The notes: a model not told the origin generated them from the letters alone. A stretch of DNA of 64,000 bases from Thermococcus aggregans (GCF_024022995.1 NZ_CP099582.1:1663054-1727053); one strand, 5' to 3'; shown: positions 41,756-52,323, numbered from the stretch's first letter. Program-made: numbers and translations.

Positions 41756-42796
41756 TCATATTACACCTGTTATTTTAGCAGCTTTCTCTGCGGCTTCTCT
41801 TGTGAGGCCGTCTTTACCTAAAATTGTATACCTATCGGGTCTGATTGTGTGGGCTATTGTTAATGCCTCAATAATATACTCTGGATCAATTCCCAACTCG
41901 TATGCATTAGTAGGTGCCCTGACCTTCTTTAAGGTTTCCCTAATTTTCTGCCACTTAAGGCCGTGGAGGTATGCCATTATTATCGTTCCAACTCCACATT
42001 GTTCTCCATGGAGAGCAGGCTTTGGAGCAATTGCATCTAATGCGTGGCTGAATAAGTGCTCTGCACCGCTTGCAGGCCTTGAAGAGCCTGCTATACTCAT
42101 TGCTACACCGCTGGATATCAAGCCCTTTATAACTTTTCTCACACTTTCCTCATTGCCAAGCCGGATGATATCAGCGTTTTTGATAACCATCTTTGCGCTC
42201 ATAAGAGAAAGTGAAGCGGCGTATTCGCTGAAGTATTCCCCTTTAATCTTGTGGGCGAGCTCCCAATCTTTTACCGCTGTAAGGTTGCTTATCGTATCTC
42301 CCACTCCCGCCGCAAGATAGCGATAGGGGGCGGTCTTTATGACCTCAACATCCGCAATGACCGCTATAGGAGGGCGGGCTTTTATTGATGTTTTTGTGCC
42401 AAGATCCTTTATTGAGGCGTTTGCACTTGCTATGCCGTCATGAGAAGCCGTGGTTGGAAAGCTTATGAATGGGACGTCAGCCTTAAAAGAAGCCAATTTG
42501 GCAACGTCTATTATGCTTCCCCCTCCGACGCCAATAACCCAGTTTACGTTCTCGTCTCTTATTACGTTGAGAGCTTTTTCAACTTCTTTCATTGAAGCTT
42601 CTTTTACTACCAAACTCTTTACATCAAAAGACTCCTTTAAATGCTTCTCCACATCTTTTCCAGCAATTTCCTTTGTTTTTGGGCCATAAAGAATTAGGCT
42701 CCTCTCACCTAATTTGAGCCTTTTGGCAACTTGGCTAACTTTATCTTTGAGATTTTCGCCAAGAAGAACTTCCCTTGGTAGCTCCATTAAGTGCAT
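41756..42796 (-). CDS. egsA: sn-Glycerol-1-phosphate dehydrogenase
   Basis: 346 residues. It reduces dihydroxyacetone phosphate to sn-glycerol-1-phosphate, setting the archaeal lipid stereochemistry. The NAD-binding GVGGGSIIDVAKLAS and zinc ligands in SGAEHLFSHAL and ALHGEQCGVG identify the family. The ATG ending 42796 follows GGTGATTAT; the longer frame has no site. Works with DGGGP synthase at 55501 and the mevalonate genes. Confidence 0.93.
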   Translation of the reverse strand: MHLMELPREVLLGENLKDKVSQVAKRLKLGERSLILYGPKTKEIAGKDVEKHLKESFDVKSLVVKEASMKEVEKALNVIRDENVNWVIGVGGGSIIDVAKLASFKADVPFISFPTTASHDGIASANASIKDLGTKTSIKARPPIAVIADVEVIKTAPYRYLAAGVGDTISNLTAVKDWELAHKIKGEYFSEYAASLSLMSAKMVIKNADIIRLGNEESVRKVIKGLISSGVAMSIAGSSRPASGAEHLFSHALDAIAPKPALHGEQCGVGTIIMAYLHGLKWQKIRETLKKVRAPTNAYELGIDPEYIIEALTIAHTIRPDRYTILGKDGLTREAAEKAAKITGVI

Positions 42797-42890
42797 GATA
42801 ATCACCTTTCTATTCTTCTCCCTTAAGCTTAAAAAATAATTGGAAGAAAAAGTTTTAACCAATTTCGGGATACTCACTTCAGGTGATTAA

Positions 42891-43697
42891 ATGAGCATTG
42901 GAGAGGTTTTTCAGAGATATTTCATAGACCCAATAAGGTACAATCAGGGCTACAACGTTGTAAACACCCTCACCTATGCAGTAATTCTCGGATTGGCGGC
43001 CCTTGGCGTGTATAGGGTTCTTAAAAAACTCGGCATAAAATATGACAACGCGTTCTTTAGGGCATTAATTCCATACATGATTTTGGGCGCCTTTGGGAGA
43101 GCACTTACGGATGCAACTATAATCCCCAGAACCTATCTTACTGTTACACCGGGCATATATTTCGTCGTTTTTGCGATAACGTTCTCTGCACTTTTAATAA
43201 CCCACAGGCTTTTTGAAGACTGGAGAAAAGTATTTCTCTACTTTGGATGGGCTCTTGTCGGTGGAGAGTTCCTTCTTCTGCTTTTCAACTTAGACAAAGT
43301 AAGCTTTAACTTCGAGGTCTTAAAGTACTTCATTCCCTTTGTATCGCTTGCTCTGGCGGCGGTGTATCTCCTCTCCAAGAGGATAAGGCTCGTGAGGGAA
43401 AATTCTTACCTTTTTTACGCTCACTTTTACGATGCAACGACAACGTTTGTGGGTGTTGATTTCCTTGGCTACTGGGAGCAGCACGTGCTACCGAGGTATC
43501 TCATGAACCTTACGGGGACTGCCGCGGTTATGTATCTTTTGAAGTTTTCAGTCTTGATGATTGCCCTTTACCTAATGGAGGAGCTTCAGGAAAGTGAGAG
43601 CGATAGGGAGCTTATGGACTTTATAAAAATGGTAATGTTTATCCTCGGCTTTGCTCCGGGGACAAGAAATCTATTGAGAATGCTTATGGGGGTGTAG
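42891..43697 (+). CDS. DUF63-family membrane protein
   Basis: 268 residues with about seven to eight hydrophobic helices, of the archaeal DUF63 family (GAFGRALTDAT and AHFYDATTTFVGVDFLG are typical). Function unknown. GGTGATTAA precedes the ATG. The FBPase/IMPase gene starts three bases downstream, so they share a transcript. Confidence 0.83.
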   Translation: MSIGEVFQRYFIDPIRYNQGYNVVNTLTYAVILGLAALGVYRVLKKLGIKYDNAFFRALIPYMILGAFGRALTDATIIPRTYLTVTPGIYFVVFAITFSALLITHRLFEDWRKVFLYFGWALVGGEFLLLLFNLDKVSFNFEVLKYFIPFVSLALAAVYLLSKRIRLVRENSYLFYAHFYDATTTFVGVDFLGYWEQHVLPRYLMNLTGTAAVMYLLKFSVLMIALYLMEELQESESDRELMDFIKMVMFILGFAPGTRNLLRMLMGV

Positions 43698-43699
43698 AT

Positions 43700-44455
43700 A
43701 TGGATGAATGGAATGAGGTAGCCCTTAATCTTGCAAAAAATATTGAGCGGGAAATTATGCCTCTCTTTGGGACAAAAAAAGCCGGAGAGTTCGTAGGCTT
43801 TAGCCCGAGTGGAGACAAAACCAAACTTGTGGACAAGATTGCAGAAGATATTGTTTTGGAACACCTTAAGCCCCTTGGAGTAAACGTGGTGAGTGAGGAG
43901 ACGGGAAATATAGACGTGGGAAGTGAGTACACAGTTGTAGTTGACCCTCTTGATGGTTCATTCAACTTCATCCACGGCATCCCGATCTTTGGATTCAGCT
44001 TTGCAGTGTTCAAAAACAAAAACCCCGTTTATGCAATGCTCTACGAATTCATCACAAAGAACGTTTATGAGGGAATTCCTGGAGAAGGGGCATATCTGAA
44101 TGGCAAGAAAATACAGGTTAGACCTCTAAAAGAGGATTCGATCTCAATAAGCTTCTATACAAGGGGAAGAGGGATAAAACTTGCTGAAAAAGTTAAGAGA
44201 ACAAGAGTCTTGGGTGCCATAGCAGTAGAGCTTGCTTACCTTGCTAGAGGCTCATTGGATGGTGTAGCGGACGTAAGGAACTATGTAAGGCCTACCGATA
44301 TAGCGGCTAGCTATGTAATAGCAAAGGAAGCTGGAGCCATTATAACCGACGACAAGGGAAATAACCTTAAGTTTAGGCTAGATGTGACAGAAAGGCTAAA
44401 CATAATAGCTGTTAATGATGGAAAGCTCCTTGAACTCATACTTAGTGTCATCTAG
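43700..44455 (+). CDS. Bifunctional fructose-1,6-bisphosphatase / inositol monophosphatase
   Basis: 251 residues of the archaeal IMPase/FBPase family. Metal ligands E66-E67 in SEETG and D82-P-L-D85-G-S are present, and RPTDIAAS supplies the late metal Asp. It acts in gluconeogenesis and may hydrolyse inositol phosphate. A tRNA promoter (TTTAAAAA, about 44470) lies just after the stop. Confidence 0.9.
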   Translation: MDEWNEVALNLAKNIEREIMPLFGTKKAGEFVGFSPSGDKTKLVDKIAEDIVLEHLKPLGVNVVSEETGNIDVGSEYTVVVDPLDGSFNFIHGIPIFGFSFAVFKNKNPVYAMLYEFITKNVYEGIPGEGAYLNGKKIQVRPLKEDSISISFYTRGRGIKLAEKVKRTRVLGAIAVELAYLARGSLDGVADVRNYVRPTDIAASYVIAKEAGAIITDDKGNNLKFRLDVTERLNIIAVNDGKLLELILSVI

Positions 44456-44505
44456 TGATGGGCGAAAGATTTAAAAATAGAACGCAAAGAGGTATATGCG
44501 AAAGT

Positions 44506-44613
44506 GCGGGGGTGGCTCAGCCTGGTCAGAGCGCCCGGCTCATAGGGTTGCTCCCCTTCGGGGGAGCCTGGGAAACCGGGAGGTCGCGGGTTCGAAGCCC
44601 GCCCCCCGCACCA
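44506..44613 (+). tRNA. tRNA-Met (CAT), elongator type, with anticodon-loop intron
   Basis: Acceptor GCGGGGG/CCCCCGC, discriminator A and encoded CCA (44611-44613). The anticodon stem CCCGG/CCGGG encloses CTCATA, then an intron of about 30 nt (about 44545-44574) carrying a 7-bp hairpin with TTCG loop (44550-44567). The CAT anticodon is at 44541-44543. Thermococcales carry such an intron in elongator tRNA-Met. The guide of the sRNA at 36964-37019 pairs with 44538-44547, so methylation of C34 would precede splicing. Confidence 0.93.
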
Positions 44614-44637
44614 TTTACAACGCTTCTTGGTGTTCTT

Positions 44638-45102
44638 ATGTTGCTTACGAACCATGCTAGGGAGAGAATAATCAAACGTCTTTCAAAAAGCAGGCGGCTC
44701 GAGAAAATATACTCAGCCCTTCTGGATTTTCTTAAGGAAGCAGAAAAAATTGAGGTCAATGATAAGATCGTTATATTTACTGACAAGAGAAAATCCCTTG
44801 TGTGCTCTAGGCTCGAGTGTAAGAGGTTCAATAAGTCGGAAATTATAAACGAGATCAAAAATATTGGAGAAACCTATGAGTGCGTATTTTGGGGAGATAA
44901 AAAGATTGTAAAGAGAACCACCCCAAAGAAGTTTCTAAATGAAATCCCTGACGGAGAGTTCTACTTCTACATAAACAAGGATAAGAAAGTCATGTACATC
45001 GGAAAAGATGAACCCCTTCTCGCGATAACCTTTAGACCGGCAAAAAGAGGGGAGAGGGACTACGTTGGAATTACAAATATTTCTCCAAATGGTTCTTCTT
45101 GA
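44638..45102 (+). CDS. Hypothetical protein, 154 aa
   Basis: Starts at the ATG at 44638 with GGTG upstream, 24 bases after the tRNA. Basic N-terminal half with helix-rich segments and a beta-rich C-terminus (GEFYFYINKDKKVMYIG). No family is recognised. The 3' end overlaps scpA by 43 bases on the other strand. Confidence 0.55.
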   Translation: MLLTNHARERIIKRLSKSRRLEKIYSALLDFLKEAEKIEVNDKIVIFTDKRKSLVCSRLECKRFNKSEIINEIKNIGETYECVFWGDKKIVKRTTPKKFLNEIPDGEFYFYINKDKKVMYIGKDEPLLAITFRPAKRGERDYVGITNISPNGSS

Positions 45103-45710
45103 ATAAGCTCGACCTTTCCCATGTTTGCTAAAAAGAGCAAGTAGAGGAACGTTCTTGCTATTATTTTGGGAGTTGGATCAAATATCAGCTCCCAGAAGGA
45201 TATCTTATCTTTTGTTTCCTCGTAGAGCTCTTTGACTATTGCGTAAAGTCTGTTCACGTGCTTTTCTATGTCCACTCTGAAATCGTCAACAACGAATATT
45301 TCCTCCTCAATTTCAACCTTCTTTTTCTTCCGCGGCTTTTTCTTCTCTGCCTCTTCTAGTGCATCCATGAGGGCTTCAATAAGGTCATCGAGGGTGTAAT
45401 AGCGCTCAACTCTTCTAAGCGGTGGCACGTAGGGTTCTACGTCAACCCTGATTCTTTTTTCTTCCTTTTCTTCTTCCTCTTCTTCATCCCCGTAAAGCAG
45501 GGCCTCTGTTTTCATTCTAAGAAGAATGGAGGCGGCAAGAATTGCTCTAGCAGAGATTCTTAAATCGAGATCTCGCATCTCCCTAATGCGCTCAATGTAC
45601 TTTTCTGTGAGGTCAACTATGTCTATGTTCCATGGATCGACCTTGCCCATGGTGACGAGCTGAAGGAGGATGTCAATAGGTGTTATCTCTTCATCTCTTC
45701 GTTGCTCCAT
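45060..45710 (-). CDS. scpA: Segregation and condensation protein A
   Basis: 216 residues, the kleisin of archaeal condensin. The N-terminal ITPIDILLQLVTMGKVDPWNID block binds the SMC neck; a Lys/Glu-rich linker follows; the C-terminal winged-helix region ends with LANMGKVELIQEE. GGTGAAGAA precedes the ATG, ten bases after the SMC stop, so smc-scpA form an operon. ScpB is at 59107-59679. Confidence 0.92.
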   Translation of the reverse strand: MEQRRDEEITPIDILLQLVTMGKVDPWNIDIVDLTEKYIERIREMRDLDLRISARAILAASILLRMKTEALLYGDEEEEEEKEEKRIRVDVEPYVPPLRRVERYYTLDDLIEALMDALEEAEKKKPRKKKKVEIEEEIFVVDDFRVDIEKHVNRLYAIVKELYEETKDKISFWELIFDPTPKIIARTFLYLLFLANMGKVELIQEEPFGEIFVIPT

Positions 45711-45720
45711 TTTTCTTCAC

Positions 45721-48700
45721 CTATGATGCCGCGTTCTTTGCCCTTGCCTTCTCCAGATACTCCATGGCTTTCTCAAGGCTTAGGCTCACGACCCTTGAAA
45801 TTCCGTTGCGCATTGATACCCCTATAATCTTGTCTGCGTTGGCCATCATCACGTCTCTGAGAGTTATCACTATAAACTGGCTGTCCTTAGAGGCTTCTTT
45901 TATCAAATCTGCAACTCTCTTTACGTTTGCGTCATCAAGGTGGGCATCAATTTCGTCGAAGAGATAGAACGGAGCTGGCTTAAAGCGTTGAATTGCAAAG
46001 ACAAAAGCTAATGCCGTCAATGCCTTCTCTCCACCGCTCATAGCCTCTATCCTCTTCACTTCCTTTCCAGCTGGCTTAGCTTCTATGTCCAATCCACCGC
46101 TGAAGGGGTCCTCTGGGTTTTCGAGTATTAACTTGGCTTCTCCACCTGGAGAGAGCTTTGCGAACAGTTCCGAAAAGTTCTTTGCAATGGCATCCAGAGT
46201 TCTTATGAAAACGTTCTTCTTCTGCGCCTCTATCTCGTTTATGAACTCGATGATGCTGTCCTTTTCTGCTTCAAGTCTCTCCCTCTTTGATTTGAGTTCC
46301 AGATAGCGCCTCTCTACAACTTCATAATCCTCAATGGCCTTCATGTTAACAGGTTCGAGCTTTCTAATTTCTTCTTCCATCTCACTTATCTCTTCCTTGA
46401 GCTTCTCTAGGTCAAGAGGAATTTCTTTAACGCGCTTAACATCGTGATGCTTGAGCTCTCTTTCCTTCTCACGGAGCTGAGTCTCGTATTGAGCAATTCT
46501 TATCTTAAGCGAGTTTGCCTCGATTCTGAGCTTTTGCAAAGTATCTCTGAGTTCCTCCTTTTTCCCCCTTAGCTGAGATATTTCTTCTCTCAGCTTCTCT
46601 CTTTCGTCTCTTAGGTGTTTAAGTTCCTCTTTAACGTCTTTCTCTGCCTCTTGTAATTTTTCGAGCTCTTCTTGTAGCTGAGCAATGTCTTCTTCATTCT
46701 TTCTTATGCTCGCTTTGAAGGCATTTATTCTGTTTATAAGTCCCTCAATCTCTTCTTCTAAGTCGGCTTTCCTTGGGATTAGCTCCTCGTTGATTCTAAT
46801 ATCAAGACTTTCAAGCTTTGATTCAACCTTGCTTAGCTCTTCCCTAAGGGCACTAAGCTCGTGCTCTACTTCTCTTATCTTCTGGTTGAGTTCCCTCGCT
46901 TCTGGGTTGTCAAGGGCTTTTCTCAGCTTTTCTCTCTTTCTCTCAAGCCTTTCTATTCTTCCGCTGAGCTTTGCAAGCTTGCCTTTTGTTTGGTGAATTA
47001 ATTTTTCGAGCTCTTCTATTCTTTTTTCTCCCTCTTCAATTTCCTCTTTTAGTGCATTGTCTTCACTGAGCAGTCTGTCCATCTCCTTTTGGAGAACCTG
47101 AAGATCCTTTGAAAGGTCGCTCTTTTTCATTCTCAGCTCAAACAGCTCTCTCTCCAGACCCTTCTGCTCGGCTTTGAGAGCATTTATTTGGGATTCCAGC
47201 GATTCTCTTTCCATTTCTAAGGCCTCTAAGCGTCTTTTTATCTCATCAGTGTTTATCCCGAGCTTTGCTTTGGGTCTGTAATATCCACCGACAATCGCTC
47301 CACTTCTCTCTAGGAGCTCCCCCTCAAGTGTAACCATCCTAACTTTTCCAATTCCGACTTCTCTGGCTTCATCCATGTCGTTAACTATAAGCGTATCCCC
47401 AACCGCGAAAGAAACCGCATTTTTGAACCTGGGGTCGTATTCAATAACGTCCATAACTGGAATTCCTTTGGAGGTTTCAGCAAGCTTACGTGGCTTTATT
47501 TTGTTTAACGGGAGAAAAGTAAGCCTGCCAAGTTTGTTTTTCTTGAGGAAAGTTATTGCTTCTTCTGCAACTCTGTCGTCTTCAACAACAACGTTGTCTG
47601 CATGGGAGCCAAGGGCAACTTCAACCGCAGTAAGGTAGCTCTCGTCCTTGACCGTTATAAGCTCCGCTAAAGAACCGTAAATCCCTGGTATGTCTGCCTT
47701 CTTCAATGCCTCAAGTGTCCTGTTGCCGCTAATTTCTTTCTGTGCCTCTGCTTTTATGAGTTCTTCACTTACCTTCTTGATCTCCGGAAGTATTTTTTCC
47801 AGCTTTTGCCGCTTTTCTTCGAGCTCTTTCTCAAGGTGCCTCAATCTACTGCCAATTTTTTCCATTTTACCCTCTACTTCAGATAACTCGGACTTTTTCT
47901 CTTCAATCTCCTTTTTGATTTCCTCGATTTTACCTTTGAGTGCCAGCCTTTTTGTGGAGTTTTGAGCGTTCTTTGTACGAATTCTCTCTATTTCATCTTT
48001 CATTTTTTCTATTTCGTTTTCTTTGAGGTAGTATTCCTTTTTTGAGTCTTCTAGCTCTTTTTCAACTTTGTCAAACTCCTCCTTGGCTATGGAGAAGTTC
48101 TTGTCTATTTCCGCCAGCTTTAAAACAAGCTCGTTTCTTTCCTTTTCCTTTTCTCCTATTTCTTTGAGAAGTTTTTCTTTTCTTTTCTTCCATCTCTCTA
48201 TTGCGGACTTGCTTTTTTCTATCTCCTCAGAAACGGCCTTGAGTTCTTCCTTTGTTTTCACGAGTCTTCTTTGACTTTCTTCAATCTCTCTATTCGCTAT
48301 TTCAATATTCTTCTTCGCCAGCTCTATTTTGGATGTAACATCGCTTATTTTCCTCGTTACTTCGAGAATGCCATCTTCACTCTTTTCCTCAAGCTCTCTT
48401 TCAATTTGGTTGAGAGTTTTTTCCTTCTCGATTATCTCCTTTGCAATTTCTTCCAGCTTTTTGCTTATCTTTTCGATCTCCTCTTTGATTTCCTCGTCAC
48501 GTTTTTGGCTCTCTGCGATTAGGTTTTCAAGGCGTTTCACTTCCCCTACGAGTAAGGTCGTCTTAGCTACCTCTAGCTTTTCTTTTAGATCCAGATACCT
48601 TAAAGCATCGTTTCTTTCCTTCTCAAGCTTGTCAAGCTGTGTTTTTACTTCTCTAATCAGCAGGTCAACTCTTGCCAAGTTTTCTTCTGCCTGTTTCAGC

Positions 48701-49245
48701 TCTTCAAGGGCTTTCTTTTTCTTTTCATCGTACTCTGCAACACCAGAAATTTCGTCTATTATCATTCTCCTCTCTGTTGGACTCATTTTAATGAACTTGG
48801 TTATGTCACCTTGAAGCACCAAGTTGTAGCCATCGGGAGATATCATTGCAGCGCTCAATAAATCGAGGATATCGCTTCTGCTGGTTCTCCTTCCGTTAAG
48901 CCAGTAGTTGCTCCGCCCATCGGGGTAAACACGTCGCTTTATGACTACTTCATCCTCGTCTATTGGGAAGCCTCTGTCTTCGTTGTTGAAATATATCGCC
49001 ACTTCGGCATATTTAGCCGGGGGTTCCTCTCTCGTACCGGCGAATATTAGATCACTTATCCTTGTTGCACGCATAGCTTTTGCTGAAAGCCCACCAAGAA
49101 CGAAAAGAATAGCATCACCAATATTGCTTTTACCACTTCCATTGGCACCAACTATCGCTGTGAATCCACGAGAAAAAGGAACTACAACCTTTCTATTTCC
49201 ATATGATTTGAATCCCTTCATTTCCAATTTCTCTACATAGGGCAT
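45721..49245 (-). CDS. smc: Chromosome partition/condensin protein SMC
   Basis: 1174 residues. Walker A GANGSGKS (33-40) is in the N-terminal head; two long coiled-coil arms flank a hinge around residues 510-660 (GSLAELI to VGGYYRPK); the signature MSGGEKALTAL and Walker B FYLFDEIDAHLD are in the C-terminal head. SMC loops and organises DNA. The ATG ending 49245 is used, with GGTG just before; the GTG at 49254 belongs to that site. Confidence 0.97.
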   Translation of the reverse strand: MPYVEKLEMKGFKSYGNRKVVVPFSRGFTAIVGANGSGKSNIGDAILFVLGGLSAKAMRATRISDLIFAGTREEPPAKYAEVAIYFNNEDRGFPIDEDEVVIKRRVYPDGRSNYWLNGRRTSRSDILDLLSAAMISPDGYNLVLQGDITKFIKMSPTERRMIIDEISGVAEYDEKKKKALEELKQAEENLARVDLLIREVKTQLDKLEKERNDALRYLDLKEKLEVAKTTLLVGEVKRLENLIAESQKRDEEIKEEIEKISKKLEEIAKEIIEKEKTLNQIERELEEKSEDGILEVTRKISDVTSKIELAKKNIEIANREIEESQRRLVKTKEELKAVSEEIEKSKSAIERWKKRKEKLLKEIGEKEKERNELVLKLAEIDKNFSIAKEEFDKVEKELEDSKKEYYLKENEIEKMKDEIERIRTKNAQNSTKRLALKGKIEEIKKEIEEKKSELSEVEGKMEKIGSRLRHLEKELEEKRQKLEKILPEIKKVSEELIKAEAQKEISGNRTLEALKKADIPGIYGSLAELITVKDESYLTAVEVALGSHADNVVVEDDRVAEEAITFLKKNKLGRLTFLPLNKIKPRKLAETSKGIPVMDVIEYDPRFKNAVSFAVGDTLIVNDMDEAREVGIGKVRMVTLEGELLERSGAIVGGYYRPKAKLGINTDEIKRRLEALEMERESLESQINALKAEQKGLERELFELRMKKSDLSKDLQVLQKEMDRLLSEDNALKEEIEEGEKRIEELEKLIHQTKGKLAKLSGRIERLERKREKLRKALDNPEARELNQKIREVEHELSALREELSKVESKLESLDIRINEELIPRKADLEEEIEGLINRINAFKASIRKNEEDIAQLQEELEKLQEAEKDVKEELKHLRDEREKLREEISQLRGKKEELRDTLQKLRIEANSLKIRIAQYETQLREKERELKHHDVKRVKEIPLDLEKLKEEISEMEEEIRKLEPVNMKAIEDYEVVERRYLELKSKRERLEAEKDSIIEFINEIEAQKKNVFIRTLDAIAKNFSELFAKLSPGGEAKLILENPEDPFSGGLDIEAKPAGKEVKRIEAMSGGEKALTALAFVFAIQRFKPAPFYLFDEIDAHLDDANVKRVADLIKEASKDSQFIVITLRDVMMANADKIIGVSMRNGISRVVSLSLEKAMEYLEKARAKNAAS

Positions 49246-49299
49246 ATTTAACACCTAAGCCGAAGTAGGATAAAAAGTAGTTATATACCTTTCTCTGCT

Positions 49300-49707
49300 T
49301 TAAGGGAGCATGCCTTCAAGTTCGAGAATCTTTTTTTGTCGCAAATAAACTACGGGAATCCCTTTTTCGCGAAGTTTTCTTTTTAGTGCCTTGTCATTAG
49401 TACATACTATTACGTTTGGCGTTTTTAATGCAAACTCAAGTATTTGCTGGTCTATGGGCTTCTCTCCAAACTTGCCTATTTCAATAGTGTTAAACTTTTC
49501 AGCAAGCTTTTTTGCCATTCTGAGAGCAATAAGGTCTTTCCCTCTAACCTTGCGCTCTATTACCTCAAGTTCCTCAAGAACAACATTTGGAATGAGTATT
49601 TCAAACTTTACATCGAGAATTCTATGGAGCTCACTTACTATATCAACTCCAAACTGACCTGGAATTAAAAGAAAATTTGTATCGGGGATAACAATCCACT
49701 TCCGCAT
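49300..49707 (-). CDS. FCF1/Utp24-like PIN-domain RNase
   Basis: 135 residues of the PIN fold with D9 in IPDTNFLL, an acidic ELEVIE and the late D in CTNDKALKRKL. It resembles archaeal FCF1-like PIN proteins thought to act in 16S rRNA processing. It lies between smc and aIF2-gamma on the minus strand. Confidence 0.82.
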   Translation of the reverse strand: MRKWIVIPDTNFLLIPGQFGVDIVSELHRILDVKFEILIPNVVLEELEVIERKVRGKDLIALRMAKKLAEKFNTIEIGKFGEKPIDQQILEFALKTPNVIVCTNDKALKRKLREKGIPVVYLRQKKILELEGMLP

Positions 49708-49731
49708 AAAATCACCAAAAAAGGGAAAAGA

Positions 49732-50964
49732 TCACTCCCTTATGAAACCATAACCGATAAGTCTCCACCTTGAGCCTACCTGCCTGCTGATTGCAACTCT
49801 CTCTCTAGGCTCTGCACATATTGGGATTTGCAACTTGAGCTCGATTTCATCCTTGCTCAACCCTGTTACGAGACCCATTGTTCTCGCTGTTCCTACGTTA
49901 AGAAGGAGTATCTCTTTTCTCTTTATTGGCTCTACTTTGAGTTCCTCTTCAGTTCCAACGACTCTCTCTAGGAGGTGCACCTCTAATCTGAGCTCCTCCC
50001 AAACTGGTGGAAGCTTGCCTGGTTTTCCGACAACGTTGCCAGCCATTAAGTCTCCCTTGGTCAAGAAAGGATCAAGCTTAGTTCCTACACCTACAAGTCC
50101 GCCGGGATACGCTTCCTCTACGAACCTTCCTCCTGCTTGAAGGGAAACTATTTCAGTGGTTATGGGTTCGTACTTTATTCTTCCATGCTCTTCATACGGA
50201 ACTCCAGGCCTTATCTCAATCTCATCCCCAACTCTGAGCTTTCCTTGGACAATTGATCCTCCAATAACTCCACCTACGAGCTTTTCTGGGGGAGTACCTG
50301 GCTTGTTGACGTCGAAACTTCTCAAAACAAGCATTTTTGGTGGTTTGTTTGGATCCCTCTTGGGGGTTGGGATGAAGTCCTCTATGGCTTTTATCAGCAC
50401 GTCTATGTTTGCTCCATGAAGGGCAGATATCGGTATTATGGGGGCATTTTCAGCTACAGTATCTTTAACGAACTCTTTAATCTGTCTATAATTTTCAATT
50501 GCCTGCTCCTTCGTTACAAGCTCGATCTTGTTTTGAGCGATTATTATGTTTTTATTTCCTATTATCTGCAGTGCCATTAAGTGTTCTCTCGTTTGAGGTC
50601 GTGGACATGGTTCATTTGCAGCAATGACTAAAATTGCACCGTCCATAAGGGAAGCTCCAGCCAGCATTGTGGTCATCAAGGCCTCGTGTCCTGGAGCATC
50701 TATAAAAGAAACTCTCCTCTCGAACTCGGTTTCGGCTCCACAATATGGACATTTTGGAGAAGTAGAATACCTTCCACAGCTAGGGCACTTTCTTATTTCA
50801 GCATCAGCAAAACCTATTTTGATTGTAATACCTCTTCTGAGCTCCTCGCTATGCGTATCTGTCCAAATTCCAGTTAGGGCTTTTGTTAGTGTTGTCTTAC
50901 CGTGATCAACGTGACCAACCATACCGATATTGACTTCAGCCTGCTTAAACTTCTTCTTTGCCAT
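49732..50964 (-). CDS. Translation initiation factor aIF2 subunit gamma
   Basis: 410 residues: G1 [10 protein letters not shown]3 DAPGH, G4 NKIE, and a zinc finger CPSCGRYST ... CPYCG in the G domain, then two beta-barrel domains. It carries initiator tRNA to the ribosome as aIF2. The ATG ending 50964 with GAGGCGAGG upstream gives the normal length. Confidence 0.96.
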   Translation of the reverse strand: MAKKKFKQAEVNIGMVGHVDHGKTTLTKALTGIWTDTHSEELRRGITIKIGFADAEIRKCPSCGRYSTSPKCPYCGAETEFERRVSFIDAPGHEALMTTMLAGASLMDGAILVIAANEPCPRPQTREHLMALQIIGNKNIIIAQNKIELVTKEQAIENYRQIKEFVKDTVAENAPIIPISALHGANIDVLIKAIEDFIPTPKRDPNKPPKMLVLRSFDVNKPGTPPEKLVGGVIGGSIVQGKLRVGDEIEIRPGVPYEEHGRIKYEPITTEIVSLQAGGRFVEEAYPGGLVGVGTKLDPFLTKGDLMAGNVVGKPGKLPPVWEELRLEVHLLERVVGTEEELKVEPIKRKEILLLNVGTARTMGLVTGLSKDEIELKLQIPICAEPRERVAISRQVGSRWRLIGYGFIRE

Positions 50965-51072
50965 TTTCCTCGCCTCCAAAATTAAGGGTTTATTCTCCCT
51001 TATTAACCTTACCACAATGACTTTTAAATTAATCGATTGAGACAAAAGATTAAAGAATTGGAGAAGAAATCT

Positions 51073-51453
51073 TCATGGGTAGACAATTTTAACGTTTATC
51101 TGGGCAATTTCAGGGCTTATTGTATTGCCCCTGACGGTTTTCTTCCTTCTTTCTCCCTTTTCCTGAGGCCTAAATCCTGGGCCTCTTGAGAGGAGAATTC
51201 TAACTCTTCTTGGCCCGTGAACATCGGGTCTCATAGGAAATCCGTCCTTATCCGTTCCACCGGTTATCTTGAGCTTAACATCAGCTGGGATTTCGCTTCC
51301 AAAGATTTCACTTAAGTTAAGTCCCAGTTCCTTGGCCTCTATTTCGTCCCCTATTTTAAGACCAATCAACTTATCTGCTTCGGCTCCACTAATCTCAACC
51401 TGCTTTGCGATACCGCTCTTTGGGTCTGATATTACAAGCTTAAATGTTGCCAT
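51073..51453 (-). CDS. 30S ribosomal protein S6e
   Basis: 126 residues with the S6e signature block [31 protein letters not shown] precedes the ATG. Located just upstream of aIF2-gamma in the same direction, an arrangement common in Thermococcales. Confidence 0.96.
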   Translation of the reverse strand: MATFKLVISDPKSGIAKQVEISGAEADKLIGLKIGDEIEAKELGLNLSEIFGSEIPADVKLKITGGTDKDGFPMRPDVHGPRRVRILLSRGPGFRPQEKGERRKKTVRGNTISPEIAQINVKIVYP

Positions 51454-51655
51454 TTCCTCCCACCTCCACGTTCATTAGCGGGATTCATTGGGTAAACCCC
51501 TTGTCCACCATGGGCTAAGCAACTTCATTTAAAAAGGTTTTCTTTATTTGAGTTAAGGTTGCCAAGTTAATACTAGAAGCCTTGTCTCGGGTAGGATTGA
51601 ACTAGAATAACTTCGAAAATTAAAGTAAAAATATTAAAATAAAAACAGAACCGGC

Positions 51656-51982
51656 TCACTTATGAGCGAATGCAATAGCCATCTTCCATGCCCTAGCAAC
51701 ATAATCCGGGGTAGGTGGGTAACTTTGACTAACTTCAACTATCTCTGCTTCTTTTTTGAAGACTGGGAAATCTTCCATTATTTTTTCAAGTGTTTCCTTG
51801 TTTGGCGCTTTCCAAACAGTGTATGCGCCATCAGCGAAGTTATAGCTGGCTAAAAATTCTACTCCGTCGGGAAATTTTGTACCATCAACTAAAACGGATT
51901 CAAAGAATTTGGTGGCTTCCTTCATTGCATCTATCAGTTCTGTTTCGGGGTTCCACTTATGGGTTATGATATACATTGGCAA
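51656..51982 (-). CDS. Hypothetical protein, ferredoxin-like fold suspected
   Basis: 108 residues (YIITHKWNPETELIDAMKEA ...) with a strand-helix-strand pattern and VWKAPNKETLEKIMEDFP, like small dimeric alpha/beta-barrel proteins. TTG at 51982 lies six bases after GGAGGTG, better spaced than the ATG six bases later. No firm family. Confidence 0.6.
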   Translation of the reverse strand: MPMYIITHKWNPETELIDAMKEATKFFESVLVDGTKFPDGVEFLASYNFADGAYTVWKAPNKETLEKIMEDFPVFKKEAEIVEVSQSYPPTPDYVARAWKMAIAFAHK

Positions 51983-52323
51983 TGCTTACACCTCCAAAAT
52001 AACTTCCTGAGATATCTTATGGTGCCAAGGGAGCACACAAGGGAGAGGTAGAATTGTTTGGGGACTTTTCAAGATGCTCCACATCAACTACTTATTCCTC
52101 TCTCTAGCTGGGTTTTCAATTGTAACTAATGTTCTTGTTGTATTTAGGGGTTCCCATTATTAAATCAAAATTTAAGTGGCATTTAATTTTACTTAGAGCA
52201 ACAAACCTTTTATTAAATCCATAGAAGCTTACACAATATCAGAAACTACTCCTGATAGCTGAAGCTTAATATCAAAACTTTTTTATATCCCCTTACTTTA
52301 TCCCCTCAACAAGAGGTGAGAAA
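51983..52323. promoter_or_regulatory. Gap with the Sec61-beta promoter
   Basis: 341 bases without a gene. TTTTTTATATCCCC at about 52278-52291 is a strong TATA for the Sec61-beta gene on the plus strand, placing transcription start near 52305 with a short leader including AGAGGTGAG. I see nothing else supportable; no RNA gene. Confidence 0.5.

Noticed and set aside
42866-42893. Glycolytic-motif-like CTCAC-N5-GGTGATT before the DUF63/FBPase operon
   Set aside because: Three mismatches to the consensus; the matching half is just the ribosome site.
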